Assembly (NCBI RefSeq): GCF_048066115.1 | Contig: NZ_JBLTYX010000025.1 | Coordinates: forward strand, 1 to 64,000 | DNA from: Niveispirillum sp048066115 | GTDB lineage: Bacteria > Pseudomonadota > Alphaproteobacteria > Azospirillales > Azospirillaceae | Direction: 5' to 3' | Length of the DNA stretch: 64,000 nucleotides | Shown here: one piece after another, positions 1 through 7,973 of the stretch | Layout of the letters: each line of letters opens with the position of its first letter | Position numbering within the stretch: the stretch's first letter is position 1 | The notes under the pieces: generated by a model | Seen by the model: the letters and a program-made list of their open reading frames with translations, nothing else | Databases searched by the model: none | Told to the model about the DNA's origin: nothing | Program-made: the position numbers and the translations under genes

Positions 1-2
1 CT

Positions 3-737
3 CTAAGCGTGGTCATACATGATGGAGAGCCCTTTGAACTGGGCTGGAAACCGCAAGGAGCTTTGGAATCTCAGCGCCATGTCGTTAACGCCGGTCAATT
101 CCATCTATTTCCGCCTGATCATTTCATTCATGTCGACTGGGCGGGCAATCAGCGAATATTCGGGCTCGCCTTCATGCAAAGCTTTATCGAGCGCACGTTG
201 GCCGAGGCCTTCGGCGGAAGGATACCCGACCTTAAGCCGATGGTCGCCGTCGATAACCCCGCGATCGGCAAGCTGATCGACTGCTTGCGCCAGGGGATGG
301 AGGAGACAGGCCCAACAAGCCTCCTCTATCTCGATCACATCGGCGCGATGCTGCTTCTCAAGCTGTATGAGACCTTCGGAGATGCAGGCCAGCCCACGCC
401 GGTCATCGGTGGCCTCGGCAGTTCACGGCAGCGGCGCGTTGTTGAATATATCGAGGCACGCCTGGGGGAGGAGTTGAACCTCAGCCATTTGGCCACCGAA
501 GTCGGGCTCACCCGATACCATTTTATCCGGGCCTTCCGGGTCAGCCTGGGCACGACTCCCTTCCGCTATCTCAATAAGCGGCGCATCGCGCGAGCCCAGC
601 AATTGCTGCTCGATCCCCACCTGTCGATCACCGAGATCGGCCTCACCCTGGGCTTTTCGAGCCACAGCCATTTCACCGAGACGTTCCGGAAGATCACGGG
701 GACGACACCATCACAGTTCCGTAAGGACCGGCTTTGA
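3..737 (+). CDS. AraC family transcriptional regulator (5' end cut by window)
   Basis: DNA-binding regulator of the AraC/XylS family. The last 100 residues contain the two helix-turn-helix motifs of the family: one around LSHLATEVGLTRYHFIRAF, and one around LSITEIGLTLGFSSHSHFTE followed by the usual FRKITGTTPSQFRK end. The N-terminal part would be the ligand-binding cupin-like half. The frame is open to the window edge and a GTG at 9 is only an internal possibility, so the true start is probably outside; about 240 residues are visible against roughly 300 for the family. The inducer and targets cannot be inferred. It may belong to the host side or to the left part of the mobile element. Confidence 0.85.
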   Translation, partial: LSVVIHDGEPFELGWKPQGALESQRHVVNAGQFHLFPPDHFIHVDWAGNQRIFGLAFMQSFIERTLAEAFGGRIPDLKPMVAVDNPAIGKLIDCLRQGMEETGPTSLLYLDHIGAMLLLKLYETFGDAGQPTPVIGGLGSSRQRRVVEYIEARLGEELNLSHLATEVGLTRYHFIRAFRVSLGTTPFRYLNKRRIARAQQLLLDPHLSITEIGLTLGFSSHSHFTETFRKITGTTPSQFRKDRL

Positions 738-857
738 AGCGGTTGCCCGGCGGAGTGTTTGTCACCGAGTTTGCCCTTGGGGGATTTGCCGATTTGCAGT
801 ACGGAGTCCAATAGGTGCTTCCGGATGGAGGCGGAAATTCCGGCGGGAGGCGAGAAC

Positions 858-1115
858 ATGAGTGAATTGAACCCGGATGTTCAGGATGAGGTGCCCTGGT
901 CGGAGACCATCACCTCCTATGATGAAGCGCATTTTATCACCTATGTCCGGTTGCTCGATGCCGAGGCCTCTGGAGCCGACTGGCAGGACGTTGCCAAAAT
1001 CGTCCTGCATCGTGACACGCTGCTGGACAAGGAACGAACCCATCGCTGCTGGGCTTCCCACCTGCGGCGGGCTCAATGGATGGCTGCCAGTGGTCATCGT
1101 CACCTCCTGGTGTAG
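858..1115 (+). CDS. Single-domain DUF2285 protein, QseM-like antiactivator
   Basis: An 85-residue protein that is essentially one DUF2285 domain (YDEAHFITYVRLLDAE, ADWQDVAKIVLHRD, then WASHLRRAQWMAASGHRHLL). DUF2285 is a helix-turn-helix variant. In ICEMlSymR7A the stand-alone DUF2285 protein QseM blocks the activator FseA, which carries DUF6499 plus DUF2285. The next gene here has that two-domain layout, so an antiactivator role is inferred from domain and position. The ATG at 858 is chosen because GGGAGG lies about 8 bases upstream; the frame is open further 5'. No direct evidence shows that it binds the neighbouring activator. Confidence 0.7.
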   Translation: MSELNPDVQDEVPWSETITSYDEAHFITYVRLLDAEASGADWQDVAKIVLHRDTLLDKERTHRCWASHLRRAQWMAASGHRHLLV

Positions 1116-1453
1116 AAACAGCACTTCTCGATGATGGTCTTGTATTTCCTCTCACCTTGATGAATGGGGCTGACGAAATGATCTCGCGGTATTGTCGCCA
1201 ACTTTAGGGTTAATCTATTCAGTAGAAGTGTCGATTTTGTAAGTTTATTCAATGCAAATTATTGATGTTCAGGAATTTCTCACATTGATTGGATTCCGTT
1301 CTCCGCAATGTCTTGACAGGAAACGCAACCTGACGAAAGACGTCTATGGGTGTTGTGAAGAAGCTGTATTTGTCGTCTGCTATTCGAGCATTCGGCGCGA
1401 TGGTTCAGTTGTCGTTGGGTCTGCAAGGCCCATGCGGCCAACGGGAGGCTACC
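1116..1453 (+). other. Gene-free control region before the FseA-like gene
   Basis: No convincing gene lies in these 338 bases. The stretch around 1190-1330 is clearly richer in A and T than its surroundings, which fits a promoter region. I could not identify a lux-type box or other operator by eye. A reading frame from 1252 runs into the following gene in another frame and has no recognisable domain. Confidence 0.4.
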
Positions 1454-2324
1454 GTGCAACGACAATCTCGATGCCCCGAATTTCCGTCACGGCCAGACTG
1501 GCGCGATCCAGAACAATACCGGCCGCTGCTGGCTCTGGACAAGGCGGGCTGGGCGGCAGAATGGCTTCGCCGGTCTCCTGATTTTGCGGATATTCTCAGG
1601 AGCATCGCCGAAAAGGTTCAGGCAACCCACCGGCCTATAGGCGGACCAAGGATCATCATTCTATCCGACCTGCCTGCCGATGCTGGTTGGGGGGTGATTT
1701 TTTGCCGATGCCATCGAACCGGACGTCACCTTCTGGTATCCGTCGCTGGCCCCTGCGGTCCTCACCGTCGACGCGTCCTGCGCCGAACCCGGCGCAGAGG
1801 ACGTTTTCGACGTACAGCGGCTCCAGCAGCTTGCCGTTGTTCTGAAGGTCTCCGACGGGGCTGAACATGTTCTGTTCAGTGACGGCTGCCATCATCTCCA
1901 ACTGATGGTGACCACGGGAACATTGCTATCAGGCCCCGTGCGGCTGCGCTGCACCATCACGGGCGTTCGGTTCACGCAAGAAAGTCTGTTGGCCCTGCAC
2001 CGTTTGCTGCAACTCCACCGCTTCGGTCGGTTGCCGCACGAGCTTTATCCCACGGACACCCGAGCCCCGCGTTGGATCGAAAAGCTCCGCGCTTTCGATG
2101 GGGTCCGCGCCGGAGCCAGCCATCGTGAGATCGCCACCATCCTGCTGGGCGAACGGGAGGTCCGGGAGAACTGGAATGGCCACTCCGACTATCTGCGTCT
2201 CCGGATCCAGCGCCTGGTTCGTGACGCCTGGCGAATGGTGCGTGGCGGCTATCGTGATCTGCTTCGCCCGAGGGGCGAGATGAAACGGGGGCCAGAACTG
2301 TCGGCGGTCAGCAGAGAGCCATAG
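1454..2324 (+). CDS. FseA-like DUF6499-DUF2285 activator of ICE transfer, spanning a +1 frameshift
   Basis: Frame 1 starts at GTG 1454 (GGAGG six bases upstream) and encodes a DUF6499 domain (PDWRDPEQYRPLLALDKAGW, AEWLRRSPDF). It would stop at 1864. Homology continues in the +1 frame from about 1704 to 2324, ending in a DUF2285 domain (VRAGASHREIATILLGEREV, LRLRIQRLVRDAWRMVRGGY). Skipping one T in the T6 run near 1698-1703 joins both into one protein of about 289 residues. In ICEMlSymR7A the excision/transfer activator FseA has the same domains and is made by programmed +1 frameshifting of two overlapping frames. The alternatives are a real mutation or a homopolymer sequencing error. It follows the QseM-like gene. 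Confidence 0.75.
1688..1706 (+). promoter_or_regulatory. Candidate programmed +1 ribosomal frameshift site
   Basis: The zero-frame codons are GGG GTG ATT TTT TGC C. The Phe codon TTT can re-pair perfectly with TTT one base downstream because six Ts are in a row, and the next codon then becomes GCC in the frame that encodes the rest of the protein. A run of six Gs ends a few bases upstream and could act as an internal Shine-Dalgarno sequence. The layout resembles the prfB +1 site, where an SD-like G run precedes a slippery CTT TGA C. This is a structural analogy, not a demonstrated event. Confidence 0.5.
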
Positions 2325-2417
2325 GGCGGCTGGAACCTTCGTGACGGGCTTTGGCAGGTAGGGAAAGGGAGCTTGCCGGGTGCCTTGTCAGCAACCCAAC
2401 CGGAAGGAGACTGCGTG

Positions 2418-2906
2418 ATGAAGACCCTGAAATTTGCTCTGCCGGTGCTCATCCTCATCGGGATTGGCGCTGGCGTCCTCACGCTATGGCCCAGGGGCCG
2501 CGTCGAGCAGGAGGGAGCGGCGGCCGTCATCGACGCCGGCCTGTTGGAGATCGCCGGCACCCGGCACCGTCTGGCTGGCATCGTGCCGCCGCTGCCCGAT
2601 CAGCACTGTGTCGACCGCAAGGGTACGACCTGGCCCTGCGGCCAGGAGGCTGTCGAGGGTTTGTGGAAGTTGGTGACCGGCACGCCGGTATATTGCCGGC
2701 CCCATCCCGCCAGCACCGACCTGTCCGATTGTTTCGTCGGTGGCACGTCGCTGTCGGAGCGGATGGTCCGTGGCGGTTGGGCCCTGGCCTGCCGCTTTGG
2801 CCGGGGTGACCTCAGCAACTGGGAGAACAATGCCCGGTTCCTGGCCTCGGGCCTGTGGCGCGGCGGCTTTGTGCCTCCAACGCCGCTTGACCAGTGCGCG
2901 GGGTAG
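2418..2906 (+). CDS. Membrane-anchored thermonuclease-like (SNase-fold) protein, probably inactive
   Basis: A 162-residue protein with an N-terminal hydrophobic segment (about residues 6-24, signal or anchor), then a small domain resembling the staphylococcal nuclease fold seen in many alphaproteobacterial mobile elements. The nuclease signature at the loop normally written as GIDAPE reads AGIVPPLP here, so key acidic residues appear to be missing and catalysis is doubtful. Four to five cysteines (HCVDRKG, PCGQEA, YCRPH, DCFVG, ACRFG) suggest an exported, disulphide-bonded domain. The ATG at 2418 has GAAGGAGA upstream; upstream in-frame starts are weaker. The function in the element is unknown. 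Confidence 0.55.
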   Translation: MKTLKFALPVLILIGIGAGVLTLWPRGRVEQEGAAAVIDAGLLEIAGTRHRLAGIVPPLPDQHCVDRKGTTWPCGQEAVEGLWKLVTGTPVYCRPHPASTDLSDCFVGGTSLSERMVRGGWALACRFGRGDLSNWENNARFLASGLWRGGFVPPTPLDQCAG

Positions 2907-2992
2907 TGTGGAAAGAGTCAGAGGCAGGCCGGGGTTCCATGACGGGCTGATGCTGGAGGAGAGGCCTCCGGCGCCCGTCATGGAGACGTGCC

Positions 2993-4189
2993 ATGACCCA
3001 GGTGGAAATCCTCGACGCCGCCCCTGACCGGACCGGCGGCTACAAGGTGGATGTGACCCGTGGCCAGCGGATTGGCCGGGTGTCGTCCGAATGGTTTTCG
3101 CGGCCGGACGATGAGCGCTTCCTGTCGCTGTCCGATCTTTATGCCTCCGTGCGGTCACGGACGGAGCGCAGCCGGACCCGGACCCTGCCCAGCGCCGATA
3201 TCCGCGTGGAGGCCAGGAGCGACAATCCCGAGAAACTGTCCCTGCTGCTGCCGGGCAATGACCGGCCCGTGGCGCCGACACATTGGAGCTTTGGTCAGCT
3301 CTCCAGCTTGATCGGCGCGCCAGCTGCCTATCTGCGGCAATTGCCGGCAGCACTGGCCGGCATCAACCTGCAATATGGGCTGACCTCACACCGGGCCGAA
3401 CAGGTTAAGACCATGGAGATCGAGAACGGCCGCACCGAACTGCGCGCCGTCACCGGCCCCGACTATGGCCGCATCTTCGACCATGAACTGGTCGAGGCCG
3501 TGCAGCGCATCGCCGGCAACGGCACCGGAGATACACGCTGGAAGGTGCCGGGCGTGTTGGACTGGTCGACGGGCGTCTATAACCCACGCGTCGACATCAC
3601 GCGGGACACCACGACGCTCTATGCCTCCGACAGGGATGTGTTCGTGTTTTTGGTCGACGATCTGAACCCGATCGAGGCGGGGCGTTTGCCGGATGGCTCG
3701 CCCGACCTCTATTTCCGCGGCTTCTATTGTTGGAATTCTGAGGTGGGCGCCAAGACCCTGGGCATGGCGAGCTTCTATCTGCGGGCGGTATGCCAGAACC
3801 GGAATATCTGGGGCGCCGAGGATTTCGAGGAGATCACCATCCGGCATTCCAAATATGCCGCCTCGCGCTTTGCCCATGAGGCGGCCCCGGCCCTGACCCG
3901 TTTCGCCAATTCCTCGCCCATGCCCTTCGTCAATGGCATCCGGGCGGCGCGGGAACAGATCGTCGCCCGCGACGATGACGACCGCATGGAGTTTCTGCGC
4001 AAACGCGGTTTCTCCAAGGCCGAGACGGGCAAGATCATCGAAACCGTACTGGCCGAGGAGGGCCGCAAGCCAACGAGCATCTTCGATTTCGTGCAAGGCA
4101 TCACGGCCGTGGCCCGCGACAAGCCCCACCAGGACGCACGCCTGGAGATGGAGGGGCGGGCCAAGAAGCTGCTGGACCGGGTGGCCTGA
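2993..4189 (+). CDS. DUF932 domain protein
   Basis: A 398-residue soluble protein of the DUF932 family, common on plasmids, ICEs and phages and usually next to ParB-like and DUF2493 genes, as here. Typical segments are YTGxxD-like starts of the fold, the region AVTGPDYGRIFDHELVEAVQ, and a C-terminal part rich in charged residues (FLRKRGFSKAETGKIIETVL). No catalytic motif is obvious. It precedes parB by 115 bases in the same direction. The family function is not established, and I infer only that it belongs to the maintenance block of the element. Confidence 0.85.
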   Translation: MTQVEILDAAPDRTGGYKVDVTRGQRIGRVSSEWFSRPDDERFLSLSDLYASVRSRTERSRTRTLPSADIRVEARSDNPEKLSLLLPGNDRPVAPTHWSFGQLSSLIGAPAAYLRQLPAALAGINLQYGLTSHRAEQVKTMEIENGRTELRAVTGPDYGRIFDHELVEAVQRIAGNGTGDTRWKVPGVLDWSTGVYNPRVDITRDTTTLYASDRDVFVFLVDDLNPIEAGRLPDGSPDLYFRGFYCWNSEVGAKTLGMASFYLRAVCQNRNIWGAEDFEEITIRHSKYAASRFAHEAAPALTRFANSSPMPFVNGIRAAREQIVARDDDDRMEFLRKRGFSKAETGKIIETVLAEEGRKPTSIFDFVQGITAVARDKPHQDARLEMEGRAKKLLDRVA

Positions 4190-4304
4190 CCGACAGGTTG
4201 GGGTGCGGCTCGGGGCGTTTCGAGGCAGAGGAGGGCAGGGGGGCTTGGCGACGGGCTGGGAGGCGGAGAAAGAGGTTCCCGCCGGCCTGTCGTGGAGAAA
4301 ACCC

Positions 4305-6398
4305 ATGGCTACTTCCCCTGCCAAGATCGTCCTGAGCCGGTCCCAGGACATTCCCTTCAACAAGCTGGTCCTGTCCCAGGCCAATGTCCGCAAGGTCAAG
4401 GCCGGCGTGTCCATCGCCGACTTGGCGGAGGACATCGTCAATCGTACCCTGCTGCACGGCCTCCCCGTTCGCCCCCGACTGGACGCCGAGGGCAAGGAGA
4501 CGGGGATCTACGAGGTGACGCCGGGCGGGCGGCGCTATCGGGCGCTGGAACTGCTGGTCAAGCAGAAGCGCCTCTCCCGTACCGCACCCATTCCCTGCGT
4601 CATCCGCACCGGAGGACTGGGCGAGGAGGACAGCTTGGCCGAGAACCTGCAACGGGTGGCGCTGCACCCGCTCGACCAGTTCCGCACCTTCCAGACCCTG
4701 CGTGACAAGGGCCTCAGCGAGGAGGACATTGCCGCCCGGTTCTTCATCACACCCGCCGTCGTCAAGCAGCGGCTGCGCCTGGCATCGGTGTCGCCCAGGC
4801 TGCTGGACCTTTATGCCGAGGACGGTATGACACTGGAGTTGGTGATGGCCTTCAGCGTCAGCAGCGATCATGAACACCAGGAGCAGGTCTGGGCCTCCCT
4901 GACCCAGCCCTGGCAGCGGGAAGCCCATCATATCCGCCGGGCGCTGACGGCCGACAGCATTCCGGCCCATGACAAGCGGGCACAGCTCGTGGGGCTGGAC
5001 GCCTATGTCGCCGCCGGCGGGCCGGTGATGCGCGACCTGTTCACGCCCGACGATGGCGGCTGGCTGGGCGACGTGCCGCTGTTGGAACGCCTGGCGGCCG
5101 AGAAGCTGGCCAAAGCCGCCGAGACGGTCATGGAGGAGGGGTGGAAATGGATCGAGGTCGAGACCGACTTCCTCTACGGCCATACCGCCGGCCAGCGCCG
5201 CCTGCGCGGCGAGGTGATCGCTCGCACGGAGCAGGAGGAGGCCCGCTATGCCGAGCTACAGGACGAATATGACCGGCTGGCCCGGGAGCATGACGATGAT
5301 GGAGAGATCTCCGAGGAGGTCGATCAGCGGTTGACCGCGATTACCGGCGAGATCGCTGTGCTGGAGCAGCGGCCCGTCCGCTACGACCCGGAAGAGATCG
5401 CTCGGGCCGGCTGCTATGTCAGCATCGGTTCGGACGGGCAGTTGCGGGTCGAGCGCGGCTACGTCCGGCCAGAGGATGAGCCGCTCGTCGAGGAACCGGT
5501 GGCACCGGACGCAGACCTCGCCGAGGAAGACGTTGATGCGGAGGGTGCCCGCATCCCGGCCGCCGCGCATGTCGTCCATACCGGCGGCTCTGTCAGCCAG
5601 GAGCCCGAGCCGGAGGACGAGGGGCTGAAGCCGCTGCCGGAACGGCTGGTGATGGAGTTGACGGCCTTTCGAACCCTGGCCCTGCGTGACGCCCTGGCCC
5701 AGGACCCGGACACGGCCTTCATCGCCGCGCTGCACCTCCTGTGCCTCCAGCTCTTCTACTATCGCAGCTCCAATTCCTGCCTGCAAATCACGGCCCGGAG
5801 TCCCGGCTTCATGGCAGAACCTCCGGGGCTGGCAGACAGCATCCCGGCCCAGTCCATCACCGCCCGGCATGAAAACTGGGAGGGGCAACTGCCCGATGAC
5901 CCGCGGGATTTGTGGGATGCGCTGGTGGGCTTCGATGCCGACAGCCGGGCGGCGCTGTTCGCCCATTGCGTGGGCCTGACGGTGCATGCCGTGCAGTCGT
6001 CCGGCGTGTATGGGCCGGAGAGCCGGCATCATGCCGACCGGCTGGCGAGCGCCGTTAATCTCGACATGGCGGTGGTGGGCTGGGTGCCGACGGCGCTGAA
6101 CTATCTGGGCCGGGTCACCAAGGCCCGCATCCTGGAGGCGGTGGTCGAGGCCAAGGGCGAGGCTGCCGCCCGCCAGATCGACCATCTCCGCAAGCCCGAC
6201 ATGGCGGTGCAGGCCGAACTGATGCTGGCCGGGACCAACTGGTTGCCAGCATTGCTGCGCACGCCGGAGCAGGAGATGGCCGCGCTGGAGGAGGGGGCCG
6301 GAACCGTGACGAAACCGGTTACCGAGGCCCGGCCGGATGACGTGGTTCCGTCGGTGGAGGAGCCGCAGGCGGCGGAACAGTCGATCGCCGCCGAATAA
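4305..6398 (+). CDS. ParB/RepB-type partition-like protein
   Basis: A 697-residue protein with an N-terminal ParB/sulfiredoxin-like nuclease domain. It includes VTPGGRRYRALELL and the conserved DSLAENLQRVALHPLDQF box (about residues 105-125), followed by a helix-turn-helix (GLSEEDIAARFFITPAVVKQR). The rest is a long accessory-element extension with an acidic linker (about residues 390-440) and an alpha-helical C-terminus. ParB proteins bind centromere-like sites and many use CTP, but ICE-borne forms without a ParA partner, as here, may act in replication or gene control instead. The start ATG at 4305 follows GGAGAAAACCC. The reading frame is open far upstream, overlapping the DUF932 gene, but that part has no ParB similarity. 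Confidence 0.85.
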   Translation: MATSPAKIVLSRSQDIPFNKLVLSQANVRKVKAGVSIADLAEDIVNRTLLHGLPVRPRLDAEGKETGIYEVTPGGRRYRALELLVKQKRLSRTAPIPCVIRTGGLGEEDSLAENLQRVALHPLDQFRTFQTLRDKGLSEEDIAARFFITPAVVKQRLRLASVSPRLLDLYAEDGMTLELVMAFSVSSDHEHQEQVWASLTQPWQREAHHIRRALTADSIPAHDKRAQLVGLDAYVAAGGPVMRDLFTPDDGGWLGDVPLLERLAAEKLAKAAETVMEEGWKWIEVETDFLYGHTAGQRRLRGEVIARTEQEEARYAELQDEYDRLAREHDDDGEISEEVDQRLTAITGEIAVLEQRPVRYDPEEIARAGCYVSIGSDGQLRVERGYVRPEDEPLVEEPVAPDADLAEEDVDAEGARIPAAAHVVHTGGSVSQEPEPEDEGLKPLPERLVMELTAFRTLALRDALAQDPDTAFIAALHLLCLQLFYYRSSNSCLQITARSPGFMAEPPGLADSIPAQSITARHENWEGQLPDDPRDLWDALVGFDADSRAALFAHCVGLTVHAVQSSGVYGPESRHHADRLASAVNLDMAVVGWVPTALNYLGRVTKARILEAVVEAKGEAAARQIDHLRKPDMAVQAELMLAGTNWLPALLRTPEQEMAALEEGAGTVTKPVTEARPDDVVPSVEEPQAAEQSIAAE

Positions 6399-6419
6399 TC
6401 CGACCTTCACCTTCCACCC

Positions 6420-6447
6420 ATGGCCCGGCCTCAGCGCCGGGCCATTT
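6420..6447 (+). terminator. Hairpin with T-rich tail after parB
   Basis: The inverted repeat GGCCCGGC...GCCGGGCC with a six-base loop is followed by ATTTTCATTT. It lies 22 bases after the parB stop and 20 bases before the next start. It looks like an intrinsic terminator or attenuator between parB and the small downstream gene. Confidence 0.6.
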
Positions 6448-6466
6448 TCATTTCAGGAGACGGACA

Positions 6467-6712
6467 ATGGCAATACCCGACCATGCCCGCACCAATTTCA
6501 GCACCCTGCTGCGCGCCGCCCGGGACGGCAATCTCGCGCTGATGGAGTGCGACGATGCCGTCACCGGCGAGCCACGCTACGTCATCTGTGCTGTAAGCCG
6601 TGATCAACGCGGCATCGTCATGACCCCGTTCGGTTATCTCGCCGAGGACAATCCCTACGATCTTTACCTCCCGCCCGATGCCCCCGGAGGTCCGGGCGGT
6701 CCCGGTGCCTGA
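6467..6712 (+). CDS. Small DUF6117-like protein
   Basis: An 81-residue protein with the conserved opening MAIPDHARTNFSTLLRAA, DGNLALMECDDAVTGEPRYV and a region around VMTPFGYLAEDNPYDLYLPP. This type of short protein sits between ParB and Toprim genes in many alphaproteobacterial mobile elements. AGGAGACGGACA precedes the ATG. Its role is unknown; the tight spacing (two bases to the next gene) suggests co-translation with the Toprim protein. Confidence 0.75.
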   Translation: MAIPDHARTNFSTLLRAARDGNLALMECDDAVTGEPRYVICAVSRDQRGIVMTPFGYLAEDNPYDLYLPPDAPGGPGGPGA

Positions 6713-6714
6713 CC

Positions 6715-7740
6715 ATGGAGAATGCCGGCCAACTGGCCCGCCGCCTCGCGCTGGAGGCCGAGGCGGTGTGCCGCCAATTCCTGCCATATGGTTGTCGGTG
6801 GGGCAATTACTGGCAGGTGGGCGACGTGCAGGGCCATGCCGGCCGCAGCCTCTATGTCCGTCTGACCGGGCCGCGCGCAGGCCAATGGACCGATGCCGCC
6901 GCGGACCAGCATGGCGATCTGCTGGACCTGATCGCCCTGAACCGCAACCTGTCCCTGCGTGAGGCCATGGCCGAGGCGCGGGCCTTCCTGCGGATGCCGT
7001 TGCAGGTGTCGTCCAGTTGTTCCTTCGTGCCATCCATTACTGGCTCGCCGGAGGCCTGCCGCCGCCTGTTCGCGGCCAGCCGGCCATTACCGGGCACCCT
7101 GGCCGAGCGCTACCTGGCCGGCCGCAGTATCACCCTGGCCCAGCCCGAGCCAGCCCTGCGTTTCCATCCGCACTGTCACCGGCGGGAGCCCCGGGGCCGT
7201 GTCAGCCTGCCGGCCCTGATCGCCGCCGTCACCGACGATGGCGGCCAGTTGACCGGCCTGCACCGCACTTGGCTGGGGCCGGATGGGGACAAGGCTGCGC
7301 TGGACGATCCCCGCCGCGCCATGGGCCGGCTGCTGGGCCATGGCGTGCGCTTCGGGGCGTCGGGGCCGGTCATGGCGGCGGGCGAGGGGCTGGAGACCAT
7401 GCTGTCGCTGCGCCAGGCCCTGCCGCTGCTGTCGGCCGTCGCCGCCCTCTCGGCGGGACACCTCGCCGCCTGGGTCTTTCCAGCCGTCCTGCGCCGGCTC
7501 TATGTCGCCCGCGATGCCGATGCTGCGGGACAGGCGGCCTACAGCCGGCTCGCCCAGCGTGGCCATGCCGGTGGCCTGGAGATCCTGCCGTTGCGTCCCA
7601 GGCTGGACGATTTCAACAGCGACCTGATGGTTTATGGGCTGGCGGGCCTGCGGGACTGGATCATCCCGCAACTGGCCGAGGGCGACGCGGCGACCTTCCT
7701 GACGGCGGACGGGTGGCGCGATCCGGTCCGTGCCGGATAG
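6715..7740 (+). CDS. Toprim-domain primase-like protein
   Basis: A 341-residue protein resembling the plasmid/phage family with a degenerate N-terminal zinc-finger or primase-like half (WTDAAADQHGDLLDLIALNR) and a C-terminal Toprim domain. The Toprim part shows the glutamate motif ASGPVMAAGEGLETMLSLRQ (around residues 217-236) and the DxD motif RLYVARDADAAGQAAYSRL (around residues 259-277), which bind metal in primases and topoisomerases. It probably primes or processes DNA during replication or transfer of the element. No helicase domain is present, and it is shorter than TraC-type primases. Confidence 0.8.
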   Translation: MENAGQLARRLALEAEAVCRQFLPYGCRWGNYWQVGDVQGHAGRSLYVRLTGPRAGQWTDAAADQHGDLLDLIALNRNLSLREAMAEARAFLRMPLQVSSSCSFVPSITGSPEACRRLFAASRPLPGTLAERYLAGRSITLAQPEPALRFHPHCHRREPRGRVSLPALIAAVTDDGGQLTGLHRTWLGPDGDKAALDDPRRAMGRLLGHGVRFGASGPVMAAGEGLETMLSLRQALPLLSAVAALSAGHLAAWVFPAVLRRLYVARDADAAGQAAYSRLAQRGHAGGLEILPLRPRLDDFNSDLMVYGLAGLRDWIIPQLAEGDAATFLTADGWRDPVRAG

Positions 7741-7778
7741 GCGGGGAGGGGATCAGGCGGGCGTTCTCCTGTGACCGT

Positions 7779-7915
7779 AGACCTCTGGCGGGCCGCGCGA
7801 GGGGCGGCCTTCCAGGGTTAGAGGTCTGCCAGGGCCGCCCGGTCCCGCAACGGCCGGAGGCCGTCCTCCGCTGGCGCTGCGGCCCGCGAGGGGTGCGGGA
7901 CCGGGCTGAAAGCCC
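7779..7915 (+). promoter_or_regulatory. Multi-hairpin leader upstream of the DUF2493 gene
   Basis: Several perfect inverted repeats are packed together. AGACCTCT (7779-7786) pairs with AGAGGTCT (7820-7827). CCGGTCCCGCA (7839-7849) pairs with TGCGGGACCGG (7894-7904) and encloses ACGGCC-GGA-GGCCGT (7850-7864). GGGCT-GAA-AGCCC (7903-7915) follows. The ATG of the next gene is about 60 bases downstream. The density of stems is beyond what coding constraint would give. It could be a structured 5' leader or a single-strand DNA element. Confidence 0.5.
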
Positions 7916-7973
7916 TGGCGCGACACTCCCGGAAGGCCGCGACCGGCGCGGCCCAAAGCCTCCGGTGACCGCC

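Noticed and set aside
1252..1581. Plus-strand frame before the FseA-like gene
   Set aside because: It overlaps the start of the activator in another frame, and no homology is recognised.
3386..4495. 369-codon open frame on the minus strand
   Set aside because: It is antisense to the DUF932 and ParB genes, lacks a domain and arises from high GC codon use.
5256..6410. 384-codon minus-strand frame
   Set aside because: It is a shadow of parB with no recognisable protein features.
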